A stretch of 64,000 nt of DNA, from the NCBI GenBank assembly GCA_964584255.1, contig CAZOZM010000007.1, positions 54,001 through 118,000 on the forward strand, in the 5' to 3' direction. The notes under the pieces are model-generated. The model saw only the letters and a program-made list of their open reading frames with translations, had not been told where the DNA came from and ran no database searches. The stretch comes from UBA3775 sp964584255 (GTDB taxonomy: Bacteria; Bacillota; Clostridia; Lachnospirales; Lachnospiraceae). How positions within the stretch are numbered: the first letter of the stretch is position 1; each line of letters opens with the position of its first letter. Position numbers and translations under genes: made by a program. Below are positions 43,653 to 52,750 of the stretch, piece after piece.

Positions 43653-45141
43653 TGTCAGATGTACGGACGTTGACATGAAGGCTTACAACGCTTGTGGGAG
43701 GAAGTGTAAGCTCTATGAGGTTATTTACATGTTTAAAATCCATGAATTCCGTATCAAAAATATTATCCGGTTCATCGAAGGTGTTATAAACATCGGATTT
43801 GCCCGTGATGATTCTGCCGGAAACACCGATGACATCACGGTTTGTGTCAATTGTAATGCTGCAGGTGTCCGTAAGTGAAATGTTTGCGACTGTAATCGTT
43901 AAAACATCATCTTTTTCGGAAACACTTGCAGAAACCGCAGGAACAGTAAAGTCATTGCAGAAAATGTTATTTTCGCTTATCTCAGATTCAACCAGCATTC
44001 CATCATGATGATCTTTGAACAGTTTGAAAACATAGAATGTCGGAGTCTTGATGGTTTTTGGACCTTCCGTAAGAAGAACCGCCTGAAGTACATTTACGGT
44101 TTGAGCGATATTTGCCATTACGACTCTTCGACAGTTTTTGTTAAAGATATTCAAATTGATTGCAGCTACAATTGCATCACGCATTGTGTTCTGCTGGTAT
44201 AAAAATCCGGGATTGGTTCCGGGTTCAACATCAAACCAGGTGCCCCATTCATCCACTATAAGACCGATTCTGTTTTCGGGATCGAGTTCGTCCATGATTT
44301 CGGAATGACGTCTTAAGAGTTCTTCCATATACAGAGTTTTATTTATCGTCGCATAATACCCGTCCGAATCAAAAACCGTTGCGGAACCCTTAGAAGACCA
44401 GTCTCCGGTAGGAATCGTATAGTAGTGGAGACTGATTGCATCGGTGAACCAACGTGCTCTTTCAAGAAGGGTTCTTGTCCAATTATAGTCGTCGCTGTTA
44501 GGACCGCAGGCAACTTTATAAAGATGATTTCCGCTGTGATCCTTACAGAAAGTCTGGTACTGTCTGTAGAGATCGGAGTAGTACTCAGGTGTCATGTTTC
44601 CGCCGCATCCCCAGCTTTCGTTTCCGATGCCCAGATATTTAAGTTTCCAAGGTTTTTCACGACCGTTTTTCTTGCGGAGTTCGGTCATTGGAGAGAGGGA
44701 ATCCGATGTCATATATTCAACCCACTCCGACAATTCCCTGACGCTGCCGCTTCCAAGATTTCCGGCAATGTAGGGCTCACATCCGAGGAGTTCACAAAGT
44801 CCCATAAATTCGTGTGTACCAAAAGAATTATCTTCGGTAACATGTCCCCAGGTTGTATTTACGATTTTAGCTCTTTCTTTAGGCGTTCCGATTCCGTCCT
44901 TCCAGTGATATTCATCGGCAAAACAGCCACCCGGCCATCTGAGAACGGGAATACCGATTTCCCTGAGCGCGTCTACGACATCTTTTCTGTAGCCGTTAAT
45001 GTTTGGAATGTCGGAATCCTTTCCAACGTAGATTCCGCCGTAAATACATCTTCCAAGGTGTTCGGAAAAGTGACCGTAAATCTCTTTGTTGATTTTGTTC
45101 CCGGTATTTCCGGTTTTGAGATTGATTGTTACATCGTGCAT
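43645..45141 (-). CDS. Alpha-L-arabinofuranosidase, GH51
   Basis: A 498-residue GH51 enzyme. The acid/base is Glu175 in LGIGNESWGCGG and the nucleophile Glu298 in VDEWGTW; the N-terminal IYGHFSEHLGRCIYGG and LRWPGGCFADEYHW segments are typical, and a C-terminal beta-sandwich completes the fold. No signal peptide is present, so it removes arabinofuranose from imported arabino-oligosaccharides in the cytoplasm. The start at 45141 follows GGAGGGG; the frame extends 29 codons upstream without a site. It has its own promoter on the minus strand and is followed by the small DUF6171 gene. Confidence 0.93.
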   Translation of the reverse strand: MHDVTINLKTGNTGNKINKEIYGHFSEHLGRCIYGGIYVGKDSDIPNINGYRKDVVDALREIGIPVLRWPGGCFADEYHWKDGIGTPKERAKIVNTTWGHVTEDNSFGTHEFMGLCELLGCEPYIAGNLGSGSVRELSEWVEYMTSDSLSPMTELRKKNGREKPWKLKYLGIGNESWGCGGNMTPEYYSDLYRQYQTFCKDHSGNHLYKVACGPNSDDYNWTRTLLERARWFTDAISLHYYTIPTGDWSSKGSATVFDSDGYYATINKTLYMEELLRRHSEIMDELDPENRIGLIVDEWGTWFDVEPGTNPGFLYQQNTMRDAIVAAINLNIFNKNCRRVVMANIAQTVNVLQAVLLTEGPKTIKTPTFYVFKLFKDHHDGMLVESEISENNIFCNDFTVPAVSASVSEKDDVLTITVANISLTDTCSITIDTNRDVIGVSGRIITGKSDVYNTFDEPDNIFDTEFMDFKHVNNLIELTLPPTSVVSLHVNVRTSDND

Positions 45142-45199
45142 AAAATACCCCTCCATAAAAATAAAATAAGCAGATACAGTCTGCATTTTTTTTGAGAAA

Positions 45200-45228
45200 A
45201 ATATAGCACGGCGATGTGTCGAATTCAA
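45200..45228 (-). promoter_or_regulatory. Promoter of the GH51 gene
   Basis: On the minus strand TTGAAT (45223-45228) and TATATT (45200-45205) are 17 bases apart. Confidence 0.6.
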
Positions 45229-45296
45229 TGGATGTATGATATATTTTGATGTTTTATTTTTAATCCGGGTATTTCTTTTTTTTGCCGGCTGTTTTG

Positions 45297-45324
45297 TTGA
45301 CAGAGAAAAAATAAAATGTATAAT
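45297..45324 (+). promoter_or_regulatory. Promoter of the DJ-1 family gene
   Basis: Consensus TTGACA at 45297-45302 and TATAAT at 45319-45324 with 16 bases between. Confidence 0.75.
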
Positions 45325-45424
45325 TCAGATAGGAAGGAATATGTTTGAAATCCCGGCACTAAAGCTGTAATCAGGCAGAAATCTTTCCGTGAAAAGACTT
45401 GATAAGAAAATAAAGGAGGAAGTT

Positions 45425-45970
45425 ATGTCAAAGGCTTATATTTTTCTGGCGGATGGTTTTGAAGAGGTTGAAGGTTTAGCAGCAGTTGATGTTCTCAGAC
45501 GGGGCGGCGTGGAAGTTGTGATGGTCTCAATGAACCATTCAAATTGTATAAAAGGTTCACACAATATAGGAATATTATGCGATGCTGTTTTTGAGGATTG
45601 CAGTTTTGAAGACGGTGACATGGTTATTCTGCCGGGCGGACTTCATGGAACAAACGCACTTATGGCACATGATGGCTTGAGGGATGTGCTTTACTCCTAC
45701 AGGGATGATGAAAAATTCATAGCTGCAATATGTGCGGCACCGAGCGTTCTCGGCATGAACGGACTTCTGAAAGGGAAAAAAGCCACATGTTATCCGGGAT
45801 TTGAGGATAAGCTCCTTGGAGCGGAAGTGACTTCGGACAGAGTGGTTTGTGACGGCAGTATAATTACCGGAAAGGGTATGGGACCGGCTGTTGAGTTCGG
45901 GTTGAAACTTCTTGAAGTTCTTGAAGGAAAGGAAACATCACAAAAGATTGCGGATGCAATTCAATATTGA
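45425..45970 (+). CDS. DJ-1/PfpI family protein
   Basis: A 181-residue protein of the DJ-1/ThiJ/PfpI superfamily, in the DJ-1 clade (YajL-like). The opening AYIFLADGFEEVEGLAAVDV carries the conserved glutamate, and the nucleophile-elbow cysteine Cys103 lies in AAICAAPSVLG. Suggested roles include glyoxalase or deglycase activity and oxidative-stress protection; none is proven here. The ATG at 45425 follows AAAGGAGG. The last 10 bases overlap the end of the convergent symporter gene. Confidence 0.9.
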   Translation: MSKAYIFLADGFEEVEGLAAVDVLRRGGVEVVMVSMNHSNCIKGSHNIGILCDAVFEDCSFEDGDMVILPGGLHGTNALMAHDGLRDVLYSYRDDEKFIAAICAAPSVLGMNGLLKGKKATCYPGFEDKLLGAEVTSDRVVCDGSIITGKGMGPAVEFGLKLLEVLEGKETSQKIADAIQY

Positions 45971-47289
45971 TTTTTATATGCGGACGGAACTATGCATTTC
46001 CGACGGTCTATGAGCATATGGGAATTGATTGCCAAAAGAATTGCACTGAATAAATCACTGAATATAAAAGCGGTTGAAACATTGGAAAAAGTACCGGCGG
46101 CACACATCAGTATATAGGCTGATCTGTATATGCCGGTACTTATTTTTTTGTTCAGATTCAGAGTGTCAGCGAGCCAGAAAAGAGAAATCTGACCAAAGTG
46201 ATACCAGCCTATAAGCGTTGCGGTTCCGAAAGCGATTATTGACAGATACAGACATATGTTTCCCCATATTCCGAGACAGTCAAAAGCGGCACAGACACAA
46301 TCCGCCGCAGGATGTAAGAGAAAAATATCAGGATGGGAAAGTGCGGCACATACAATGGCAATCCCGGTAACGGTGCAGAGTACACAGGTATCGGTAAACG
46401 AAGCACTCATGTTTATAAGTCCCTGAGTGTGGGGTGTATTGTCTGTTTCACATGCAGGAAGAGCAGAGGTTCCGAGACCGGCTTCATTGGTAAAAAGTCC
46501 ACGTGAAACACCCTGCCTAATAGCAGTAAGAACCGCGTAGCAGGCGGTTCCTGAGAAGAATGAGCTTTTGGTAAATGCTGACGATAATATTACTTTGAGG
46601 GCGGGAAATATGTAAGCATGGTTTTGGATGAGAATACAGCAGATACCCAAAAGGAAAACAATACCCATAAAAGGAACCAGAGCACTGCAGATGGTGTGAA
46701 TGCGCCTGCCTCCGGATAGAGCCGGAATCAGAATGCATATGAGAATTATGGCACAGACGGCGGGTGAAATTCCCAAGAGGTGTCCGGCTGCATCAGAGAC
46801 GGCACCTGCCTGAATACCGGTGTTTGAAATCAGAGCCATCAGAATAACGGTTACTGAATAAATGACAGCGGTCTTTTTCCTTTTCATTATTGCAGAGAGA
46901 ACATACATTGGACCGCCGTTTTTGCCCGGGGTGGAATAGGTTTTACAGATAAAGGTTTCGGCATAGCTCAGTGACATTCCCAAAATGCCGGTAATAAAAC
47001 ACCAGAAAACGGCACCGGGTCCGCCAAGGGCAATTGCAAGGGAAATTCCGATAATATTGCCGGTACCCAAGGTGGCCGCAAGAGTGGTCATAAGAGAAGA
47101 AAAAGAAGAGATTCCGGATTTGGGTGAGCAGGTGCTGCATCCGGAAATAATACCGTCAGTAATCCTGAATTGTATGAAAGAAGTTTTTTTGGAAAAATAT
47201 GCAGCGAGTCCTATCAGAAGTATCGGAGCCGGCAAAATCCATATAAAATCGACAAAATGACTCAAAAGTTTCAAAAAAAGGTCCGCCAT
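45961..47289 (-). CDS. Sodium:alanine/glycine symporter (AGCS family)
   Basis: A 442-residue membrane transporter with about 11 hydrophobic segments. The family signatures are seen: TLAATLGTGNIIGISLAIALGG split over helix 2, SYAETFICKTY, and GVSRGLFTNEAGLGTSALPA. It takes up alanine or glycine with Na+. The start ATG at 47289 opens MADLFLKLLSHFVDFIW. The gene stands alone, divergent from the GGDEF/EAL gene, and overlaps the DJ-1 gene tail to tail. Confidence 0.93.
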   Translation of the reverse strand: MADLFLKLLSHFVDFIWILPAPILLIGLAAYFSKKTSFIQFRITDGIISGCSTCSPKSGISSFSSLMTTLAATLGTGNIIGISLAIALGGPGAVFWCFITGILGMSLSYAETFICKTYSTPGKNGGPMYVLSAIMKRKKTAVIYSVTVILMALISNTGIQAGAVSDAAGHLLGISPAVCAIILICILIPALSGGRRIHTICSALVPFMGIVFLLGICCILIQNHAYIFPALKVILSSAFTKSSFFSGTACYAVLTAIRQGVSRGLFTNEAGLGTSALPACETDNTPHTQGLINMSASFTDTCVLCTVTGIAIVCAALSHPDIFLLHPAADCVCAAFDCLGIWGNICLYLSIIAFGTATLIGWYHFGQISLFWLADTLNLNKKISTGIYRSAYILMCAAGTFSNVSTAFIFSDLFSAILLAINSHMLIDRRKCIVPSAYKNQY

Positions 47290-47361
47290 GCGCTGTTTGT
47301 TACATATATACGTTGTTGATAAATGAAAAATGACGTATTATTTTGCAATGTAGCAATCATC

Positions 47362-47391
47362 TTGCAAAAATAATTCATTTTGTAGTATTAT
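47362..47391 (+). promoter_or_regulatory. Promoter of the GGDEF/EAL gene
   Basis: TTGCAA at 47362-47367 and TATTAT at 47386-47391 with 18 bases between, about 240 bases before the start codon. Confidence 0.6.
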
Positions 47392-47399
47392 TTAGAGGA

Positions 47400-47630
47400 G
47401 TATAAATTGTATTGGTGTATCAGTTGAGGGCTGAAACGGATTTCCGTGGACGGTAAACACCAAATCTTCCCCGGTATCCGAAGATAATCCCGACGTGATA
47501 TACGCTCCGCAAGGATTTGATGTGAATCTGATTTTAAATGTGTCGGTTCTGACACTTCCAAAATCAGGCACGCGGACCGGCTATAAGGTTCAGACATGTC
47601 CTTGAGTATGATTTAATATGGGGTGATAAA
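47400..47630 (+). other. Structured 5' leader of the GGDEF/EAL gene
   Basis: Several nested pairings fill this untranslated stretch: ACGG/CCGT (47436-47439 with 47444-47447), ATCTTC/GAAGAT (47464-47469 with 47480-47485), and a two-part helix CTGATTTT/AAAATCAG (47528-47535 with 47560-47567) enclosing GTGTC/GACAC (47540-47544 with 47551-47555). CAAGGA near 47510 can also pair with TCCTTG near 47600. A cis-acting RNA is likely; the known c-di-GMP riboswitch consensus is not recognised. Confidence 0.5.
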
Positions 47631-50600
47631 ATGGAACCAAAAAATAAAAGATTTGATCCTGCAAGAATTGCAGAATTGGAAAAACAGCTTCAGCTGGAAA
47701 AAGAAAAGTATGACTTTGTTAAGGAACTTCTTAACTGCGGACTCTGGGAGTACGATATAAAAGAAAAGAAGTTTATAGAAGGCAAGGGACTTGACGGAGA
47801 AACCGGAAATATCATTGAAAACTATCGTGAGACCATAAAGGAAAACGGATATGTTTATTCTCAGGACATTGAGGTTTTTGATAAATATGTTGACAGTATG
47901 GACAACGGGGATGAGACTTTTTCATACGAAATCCGTATGTCCGCCGAAAATGACAAGTATAAGTGGCTTCGCTTTGAAGGTTATACGGTTAAGGATGCTT
48001 CCGGGGAATCGGTTAAGGCAATCGGTCGTACAATAGACATTGACAAAGAAAAGACTGCAGAAACCGTAGTTATCAAACAGGCAGAAGCCGACAGTATTAC
48101 GGGTCTGCTTACAAAGGATGCGTTTGTATCTCAGATAAGTAATTCATTTGCAAAAACGGAGGATAAGGAAAGACATGCCTTCCTCCTTATCGATATCAAC
48201 AATTTTAAGGCAATCACAACAACCTGGGGCGAGGCTTACGGAGAATATGTTCTTGAGGCTTTTGGAAACGGACTTGCGGAAATATTTAAGCAGGGTGATG
48301 CTCTTTCCAGATTGGAAGGTGATGCCTTTGCCGTATTTAAAAAGGGTATAAAAAATGCAAAGGCATTGATAGAAATTTCAAAAAACATCATCCAAATGGC
48401 TTCCATGCTCAAATTTAAGAGAGAGCATGAGCTGAAGGTAAGCATAGGTATTTCCATATTCCCTAATGATGGAAAAGACTTTACAACCTTATATAAAAAG
48501 GCATCAATAGCTTTACAGTCCGCGAAGAATAATAAAGACAAGGTATGTGAATTTTATGCAACAACACTTGCAAATAAACCTCACGTTGTGGAACATGAAG
48601 CGGAAGGTACGCCTATCAATGAAGCTGAAAAACTCATAAGAGAGCAGAAAAATGCAGAGTTTGGTAAGGTTGAGAAGTATTATGTTGACCGTGTAATGGG
48701 AATGCTTGCCAGTGATGCGGATGATCCGAAAGCAATAACCACGATTTTTGCCGAACTCGGTAAGTATTACAGAATTACGAGAATATACACATACAATTTC
48801 GATAAAAGGGGAAATGTATGTGAGGTAAAATATTTTTGGAATGAAAAGCCGATTCCGTACATGAGAGTATACGAGAGAATCGTAGATGCTCAGTGGGAGA
48901 AACTTTATACAAGATTTTCAAATGATGCACTTTTCATTTGTGAAAATTCATCAAGACTTGATTTTGAAGTTCCGGATGAACTTACAAGTGTATTTACTCC
49001 ATCCTCACTTATGCAGTACAAAATAGGTGAAGACGTGAATTCGGTAACATGCATAAGCTTTGAAAGACCGGTGGGTTCAAGCTGGACAAAAGAGGAACAG
49101 GAATTCCTTATTAATGTAACAAAGCTTCTCGGAATCTACATGGACAGAATCCGTAATAAGGCGATGCTTAAGGGTGAAATTGAATACTCAAGGGATGTAA
49201 TGAACAACCAGCTCGTTACAACCTATGCGGTTGAAAAAGATTCCTACAGACTTAAATTCGTCGGTGATGCAAATGGTAAACAGTACTTTGCCGAAGAAGA
49301 TAACATGCTCTGCTATAAGACAATAATGGGAAGGAAGACCCCTTGCAGAAACTGTCCTCTTTCAGGTTTAGGAAACGGTGTTGACAGATGTGCAATGGAA
49401 AGCTATTTCGAGAAGAATCAGAAATGGTTCACTTCAACGGCAACGGCAGTGAGACATGGCGAGCAGGAATACAATTTCATATGCTGGACAGATGTTTCGG
49501 CATTTGTTGAACGTATGAAATCAAAAGACATTCTTACCGGTCAGTATACTGTTGATAAGTTTGAGAAGATTGTTGAATCCAGAATATCATTAATGAGAAA
49601 ACCTCAGAATGTATTCGTGTATTTCAATATTCCTGAGTTTAATTCAATTAATGATTTGTGGGGATATTCAGTATGTGACGAGGTTCTTGTTCTCTTCGCA
49701 ACGGCTGTCAATGAGGAACTCAAGAAAGAGGAGTATCTAGCAAGAGTTACCGGAGCTACTTTTGTCATGTTCCTTGACTATGATGACAAGGACAGACTTG
49801 AAGCAAGAATAGAAATGATTCTCCAGCAGGCTGTTCATGCGGTAAACAGAATGTATCCGGATGTTAAGCTTGATGTTTGGGCCGGCGTATACAGAATGAA
49901 CGGTCACGGAACATCCATTCCGGAAATGGTTGAGTATGCAAATACCGCAAGAAGAAGTATTGAGAGCAGAACTGACAGAAGAAATATTAATGTTGTTTTC
50001 TACAGCGATTTCATGAACCAGGGAGCAACTTTCGAAAGTTTTGTACGCACAAACATGAAGAAAGCTCTCGAAAACAGAGAATTCCGTGTGTTCTTCCAGC
50101 CACAGCGTAATGATGATGGTGAAATCACAACTGCCGACGTTGTGGTAAGATGGGTAACTAAAGAAGGACAGGTTATTGAAAGAGATGCATTCAAGGAGAT
50201 AATGGAAGAAGACGGATTCATTCAGAAACTTGATGCATATACACATGAAGAGACCTTTAAACTTCTCTATGAGTGGATAGAAAGAAACATAAAACCGCCG
50301 GTTATTTCACTTTCATGTTCATGGCAGTACATGTTCAGTCCTGAATTCATGAACAGAACAAAGCAGATACTTGAGAAATATCCGGTACCTGCAAGCCTTA
50401 TTGAATTCATTATTCCTGAAGGTGTAAATGAGAGCAACTTCTACAGAGTGGTTTCCATTTTACAGGAACTTCAGACAATGGGATTTGTAATTTCTTTGGA
50501 TTCCTACATGACAAAGTTTGCTCTCAACAGCATGAAAGACAGAGCATCAGTGAAACTTCTCGAAGAAAATCCGGGAATCAGCCGTCTGGATGAAATTCAG

Positions 50601-50684
50601 GTTGATACCAGATCAAACAAGCCTCTTAATGCTGATGATTTTGCTTCCGAAATTAATAAAACATCACCGGAAATAAATGTCTGA
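47631..50684 (+). CDS. PAS-GGDEF-PAS-GGDEF-EAL protein with degenerate catalytic motifs
   Basis: A 1017-residue cytoplasmic signalling protein. A PAS-like domain (about 25-140) precedes a first GGDEF domain (152-315) whose signature reads LEGDAF instead of GGDEF. A central sensor region (330-620) contains a cysteine cluster, CYKTIMGRKTPCRNCPL, near residues 560-580. A second GGDEF-like domain (640-790) reads TGATF, and the EAL domain (about 805-1000) reads ADVVVRW where active enzymes have E-A-L-x-R. All three catalytic motifs are therefore lost, so the protein probably binds c-di-GMP or partners rather than making or breaking it. No transmembrane helix is visible. Confidence 0.85.
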   Translation: MEPKNKRFDPARIAELEKQLQLEKEKYDFVKELLNCGLWEYDIKEKKFIEGKGLDGETGNIIENYRETIKENGYVYSQDIEVFDKYVDSMDNGDETFSYEIRMSAENDKYKWLRFEGYTVKDASGESVKAIGRTIDIDKEKTAETVVIKQAEADSITGLLTKDAFVSQISNSFAKTEDKERHAFLLIDINNFKAITTTWGEAYGEYVLEAFGNGLAEIFKQGDALSRLEGDAFAVFKKGIKNAKALIEISKNIIQMASMLKFKREHELKVSIGISIFPNDGKDFTTLYKKASIALQSAKNNKDKVCEFYATTLANKPHVVEHEAEGTPINEAEKLIREQKNAEFGKVEKYYVDRVMGMLASDADDPKAITTIFAELGKYYRITRIYTYNFDKRGNVCEVKYFWNEKPIPYMRVYERIVDAQWEKLYTRFSNDALFICENSSRLDFEVPDELTSVFTPSSLMQYKIGEDVNSVTCISFERPVGSSWTKEEQEFLINVTKLLGIYMDRIRNKAMLKGEIEYSRDVMNNQLVTTYAVEKDSYRLKFVGDANGKQYFAEEDNMLCYKTIMGRKTPCRNCPLSGLGNGVDRCAMESYFEKNQKWFTSTATAVRHGEQEYNFICWTDVSAFVERMKSKDILTGQYTVDKFEKIVESRISLMRKPQNVFVYFNIPEFNSINDLWGYSVCDEVLVLFATAVNEELKKEEYLARVTGATFVMFLDYDDKDRLEARIEMILQQAVHAVNRMYPDVKLDVWAGVYRMNGHGTSIPEMVEYANTARRSIESRTDRRNINVVFYSDFMNQGATFESFVRTNMKKALENREFRVFFQPQRNDDGEITTADVVVRWVTKEGQVIERDAFKEIMEEDGFIQKLDAYTHEETFKLLYEWIERNIKPPVISLSCSWQYMFSPEFMNRTKQILEKYPVPASLIEFIIPEGVNESNFYRVVSILQELQTMGFVISLDSYMTKFALNSMKDRASVKLLEENPGISRLDEIQVDTRSNKPLNADDFASEINKTSPEINV

Positions 50685-50778
50685 TTGGTTAAAAATGGTA
50701 AAATAATACAAAGCCTTCAGGGTACAATAGTATTACCGGAAATTAACCGGCAAAAAAATGTATTGGAGGCAACAGACT

Positions 50779-50976
50779 ATGACAAACAGTAATAAGTCAA
50801 GCGTACCACAGGCAAAGGAAGCCATGAATCGTTTTAAAATGGAAGTAGCATCATCACTTGGTGTGCCTTTAAAGAATGGTTACAATGGTGACCTTACAGC
50901 TGCTCAGAGTGGTTCTATCGGTGGCGAGATGGTTCGTCAGATGATTAAGAAACAGGAAGAATCAATGTCCAAGTAA
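50779..50976 (+). CDS. Alpha/beta-type small acid-soluble spore protein
   Basis: A 65-residue SASP. The motifs MNRFKMEVASSLGVPL (with the germination-protease cleavage region) and the GSIGGEMVRQMIKKQEE helix fit the alpha/beta family, which coats and protects spore DNA. The ATG at 50779 follows GGAGG; the frame extends 7 codons upstream through that site. It is monocistronic with a strong terminator. Its presence suggests an endospore former or a lineage that recently was one. Expression would be expected from a forespore sigma-G promoter, which I did not identify. Confidence 0.92.
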   Translation: MTNSNKSSVPQAKEAMNRFKMEVASSLGVPLKNGYNGDLTAAQSGSIGGEMVRQMIKKQEESMSK

Positions 50977-51023
50977 GTTGGTTCAAAAAGTATTTGATGC
51001 TGTAATCAGAAAATACAGACTGG

Positions 51024-51059
51024 GAAACGGTTGAATTCATATTCAGCCGTTTCTTTTTT
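51024..51059 (+). terminator. Terminator after the spore protein gene
   Basis: A 13-bp stem (GAAACGGTTGAAT with ATTCAGCCGTTTC, one T-G pair), TCAT loop and six T. Confidence 0.9.
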
Positions 51060-51190
51060 GCTTTGATTAAATTCAGAGGTTTAACGGCAGTGACCCTGCC
51101 GAGATAATAAAAAAACCGTAAAAACCCTCAAAAATAGCGAAAAACCACGTAAAAAGCTGAAAAATTGTTGTAGATTTATCAAATGACTTG

Positions 51191-51388
51191 TGCTATAATA
51201 TCAATCTGTTGAGTTATATTTATACGAATGTGCAGAGACACAACTATCTGCAAAAAACCTGTGTGCATAGTCGGGATTCGAACTTTCGGAAGGCGATTAT
51301 GATGTCTTTTGACTGTGACATGCACGGTATGAAATAAAAGGCGGAGATTCCGCATAACTACGAAAAAACTTTTCCAGGAGGAACACAA
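51191..51388 (+). promoter_or_regulatory. Extended -10 promoter and structured leader of tig
   Basis: TGC-TATAAT at 51191-51199 is an extended -10. The leader of about 185 bases can pair GTGCAT-AGTC (51263-51272) with GACT and ATGCAC (51311-51325), and GCGGA with TCCGC (51341-51353) just before the ribosome binding site. The rest of the 412-base gap after the spore gene holds only its terminator and AT-rich sequence. Confidence 0.5.
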
Positions 51389-52672
51389 ATGAGTTATACT
51401 GTAGAAAATTTAGAAAAGAATATGGCAAAGATTACAATTGAATGTCCTGCTGAAGATTTTCAGGCAGCAATTGTAAAAGCATATCAGAAAAACAAGAACA
51501 AGATCAACATTCCGGGATTCCGTAAAGGAAAAGCTCCGCTTGCAATGATCGAGAAAATGTATGGTCCTGAGATGTTCTATGAGGATGCTGCAAATTCCAT
51601 TATTCCTGAAGCATATGACAAGGCAGCTGAGGAGTCAGGTCTTGAAATCGTAAGCAGACCGGAAATTGATGTTACACAGATTAAGAAGGGTGAAGCTTTT
51701 ATCTTCACTGCAACAGTTGCAGTAAAGCCTGAAGTAACACTTGGACAGTATGAAGGTATTGAAGTTGAAAAGTCTGATGTTACAGTAACTGATGAAGAAG
51801 TTGAAAACGAAATCAAGAAGGTTCTTGAGCAGAATGCAAAGACTGTTGAAGTAACAGACAGAGCCGTTAAGGACGGAGATTCAACAGTAATTGACTTTGA
51901 AGGATTTGTTGACGGCGTTGCTTTTGACGGCGGAAAGGGAACAGATTATCCTCTTACAATCGGTTCAGGCGCATTCATTCCGGGATTTGAAGATCAGATA
52001 ATCGGAAAGAATCTTAATGAAGAATTTGATGTTAATGTTACATTCCCTGAAGAATATCAGGCAGAAGAGCTTGCCGGTAAGGCAGCAGTATTTAAGGTAA
52101 CTGTTAAGTCAATCACAGAGAAGGTTGTAGAAGAAGCAAGTGATGAATTTGCATCTGAGGTTTCTGAGTGTGATACACTTGCTGAGTACAAGGAAGAAAT
52201 CAGAAAGAAGCTTACAGAGACAAAGGAAAAGGCAGCAGCTAATAAGAAGGAAGAAGATGCAGTTAACAAAGCTGCTGAAAATGCAACAATTGACATTCCT
52301 CAGCCAATGATCGAATCCCAGAAGGAACAGATGGCACAGGATTTTGCTTACAGACTTCAGTCACAGGGTCTTTCAATTGAGCAGTATTTCCAGTTTACGG
52401 GAATTGACAACAAGAAGTTTATTGATTCAATGGAGCCACAGGCTATCAACAGAATCAGAACAAGACTTACTCTTGAGGCAATTGTAAAGGAAAAGAACAT
52501 TGAGGCTACAGATGAAGATCTCAATGAAGAATTTGAAGCAATGGCTAAGCAGTACAATATGGAAGTTGATAAGGTTAAGGAAGTTCTTGGATCACAGAGT
52601 GAAACAATTAAAATGGACATTTGTGTTAAGAAGGCAGCTAAGCTTATCACAGACAGTGCAGTAGAGAAATAA
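51389..52672 (+). CDS. tig: Trigger factor
   Basis: Ribosome-bound chaperone of 427 residues with peptidyl-prolyl isomerase activity. The N-terminal ribosome-binding domain has the signature loop GFRKGKAPLAMIE, the FKBP-type domain spans about residues 150-240 (DGDSTVIDFEGFVDG), and the C-terminal chaperone arms are complete. CAGGAGG lies before the ATG. It heads the conserved protein-quality cluster tig-clpP-clpX and is separated from clpP by a hairpin. Confidence 0.97.
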   Translation: MSYTVENLEKNMAKITIECPAEDFQAAIVKAYQKNKNKINIPGFRKGKAPLAMIEKMYGPEMFYEDAANSIIPEAYDKAAEESGLEIVSRPEIDVTQIKKGEAFIFTATVAVKPEVTLGQYEGIEVEKSDVTVTDEEVENEIKKVLEQNAKTVEVTDRAVKDGDSTVIDFEGFVDGVAFDGGKGTDYPLTIGSGAFIPGFEDQIIGKNLNEEFDVNVTFPEEYQAEELAGKAAVFKVTVKSITEKVVEEASDEFASEVSECDTLAEYKEEIRKKLTETKEKAAANKKEEDAVNKAAENATIDIPQPMIESQKEQMAQDFAYRLQSQGLSIEQYFQFTGIDNKKFIDSMEPQAINRIRTRLTLEAIVKEKNIEATDEDLNEEFEAMAKQYNMEVDKVKEVLGSQSETIKMDICVKKAAKLITDSAVEK

Positions 52673-52684
52673 TAACTTTGAGAT

Positions 52685-52722
52685 AAGATAGAGCCTTTTA
52701 TATAAAGGCTCTATCTTTATCT
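52685..52722 (+). terminator. Hairpin between tig and clpP
   Basis: A 14-bp perfect stem (AAGATAGAGCCTTT with its complement) and a 5-base loop, followed by TATCT rather than a long T-run. It may reduce rather than stop transcription into clpP. Confidence 0.65.
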
Positions 52723-52750
52723 AAAAAAGAATTTTAACAGGAGGACGGAT

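Noticed and set aside
44425..45195. 256-codon open frame on the plus strand opposite the GH51 gene
   Set aside because: The opposite strand encodes a full-length GH51 protein with catalytic residues; this frame has no ribosome binding site or recognisable motif.
47388..47597. 69-codon minus-strand frame in the gap before the GGDEF/EAL gene
   Set aside because: It coincides with a leader full of nested stems on the plus strand, has no binding site and no recognisable protein motif.
49737..50246. 169-codon open frame antisense to the GGDEF/EAL gene
   Set aside because: Shadow of the intact 1017-residue gene; no motif or binding site.
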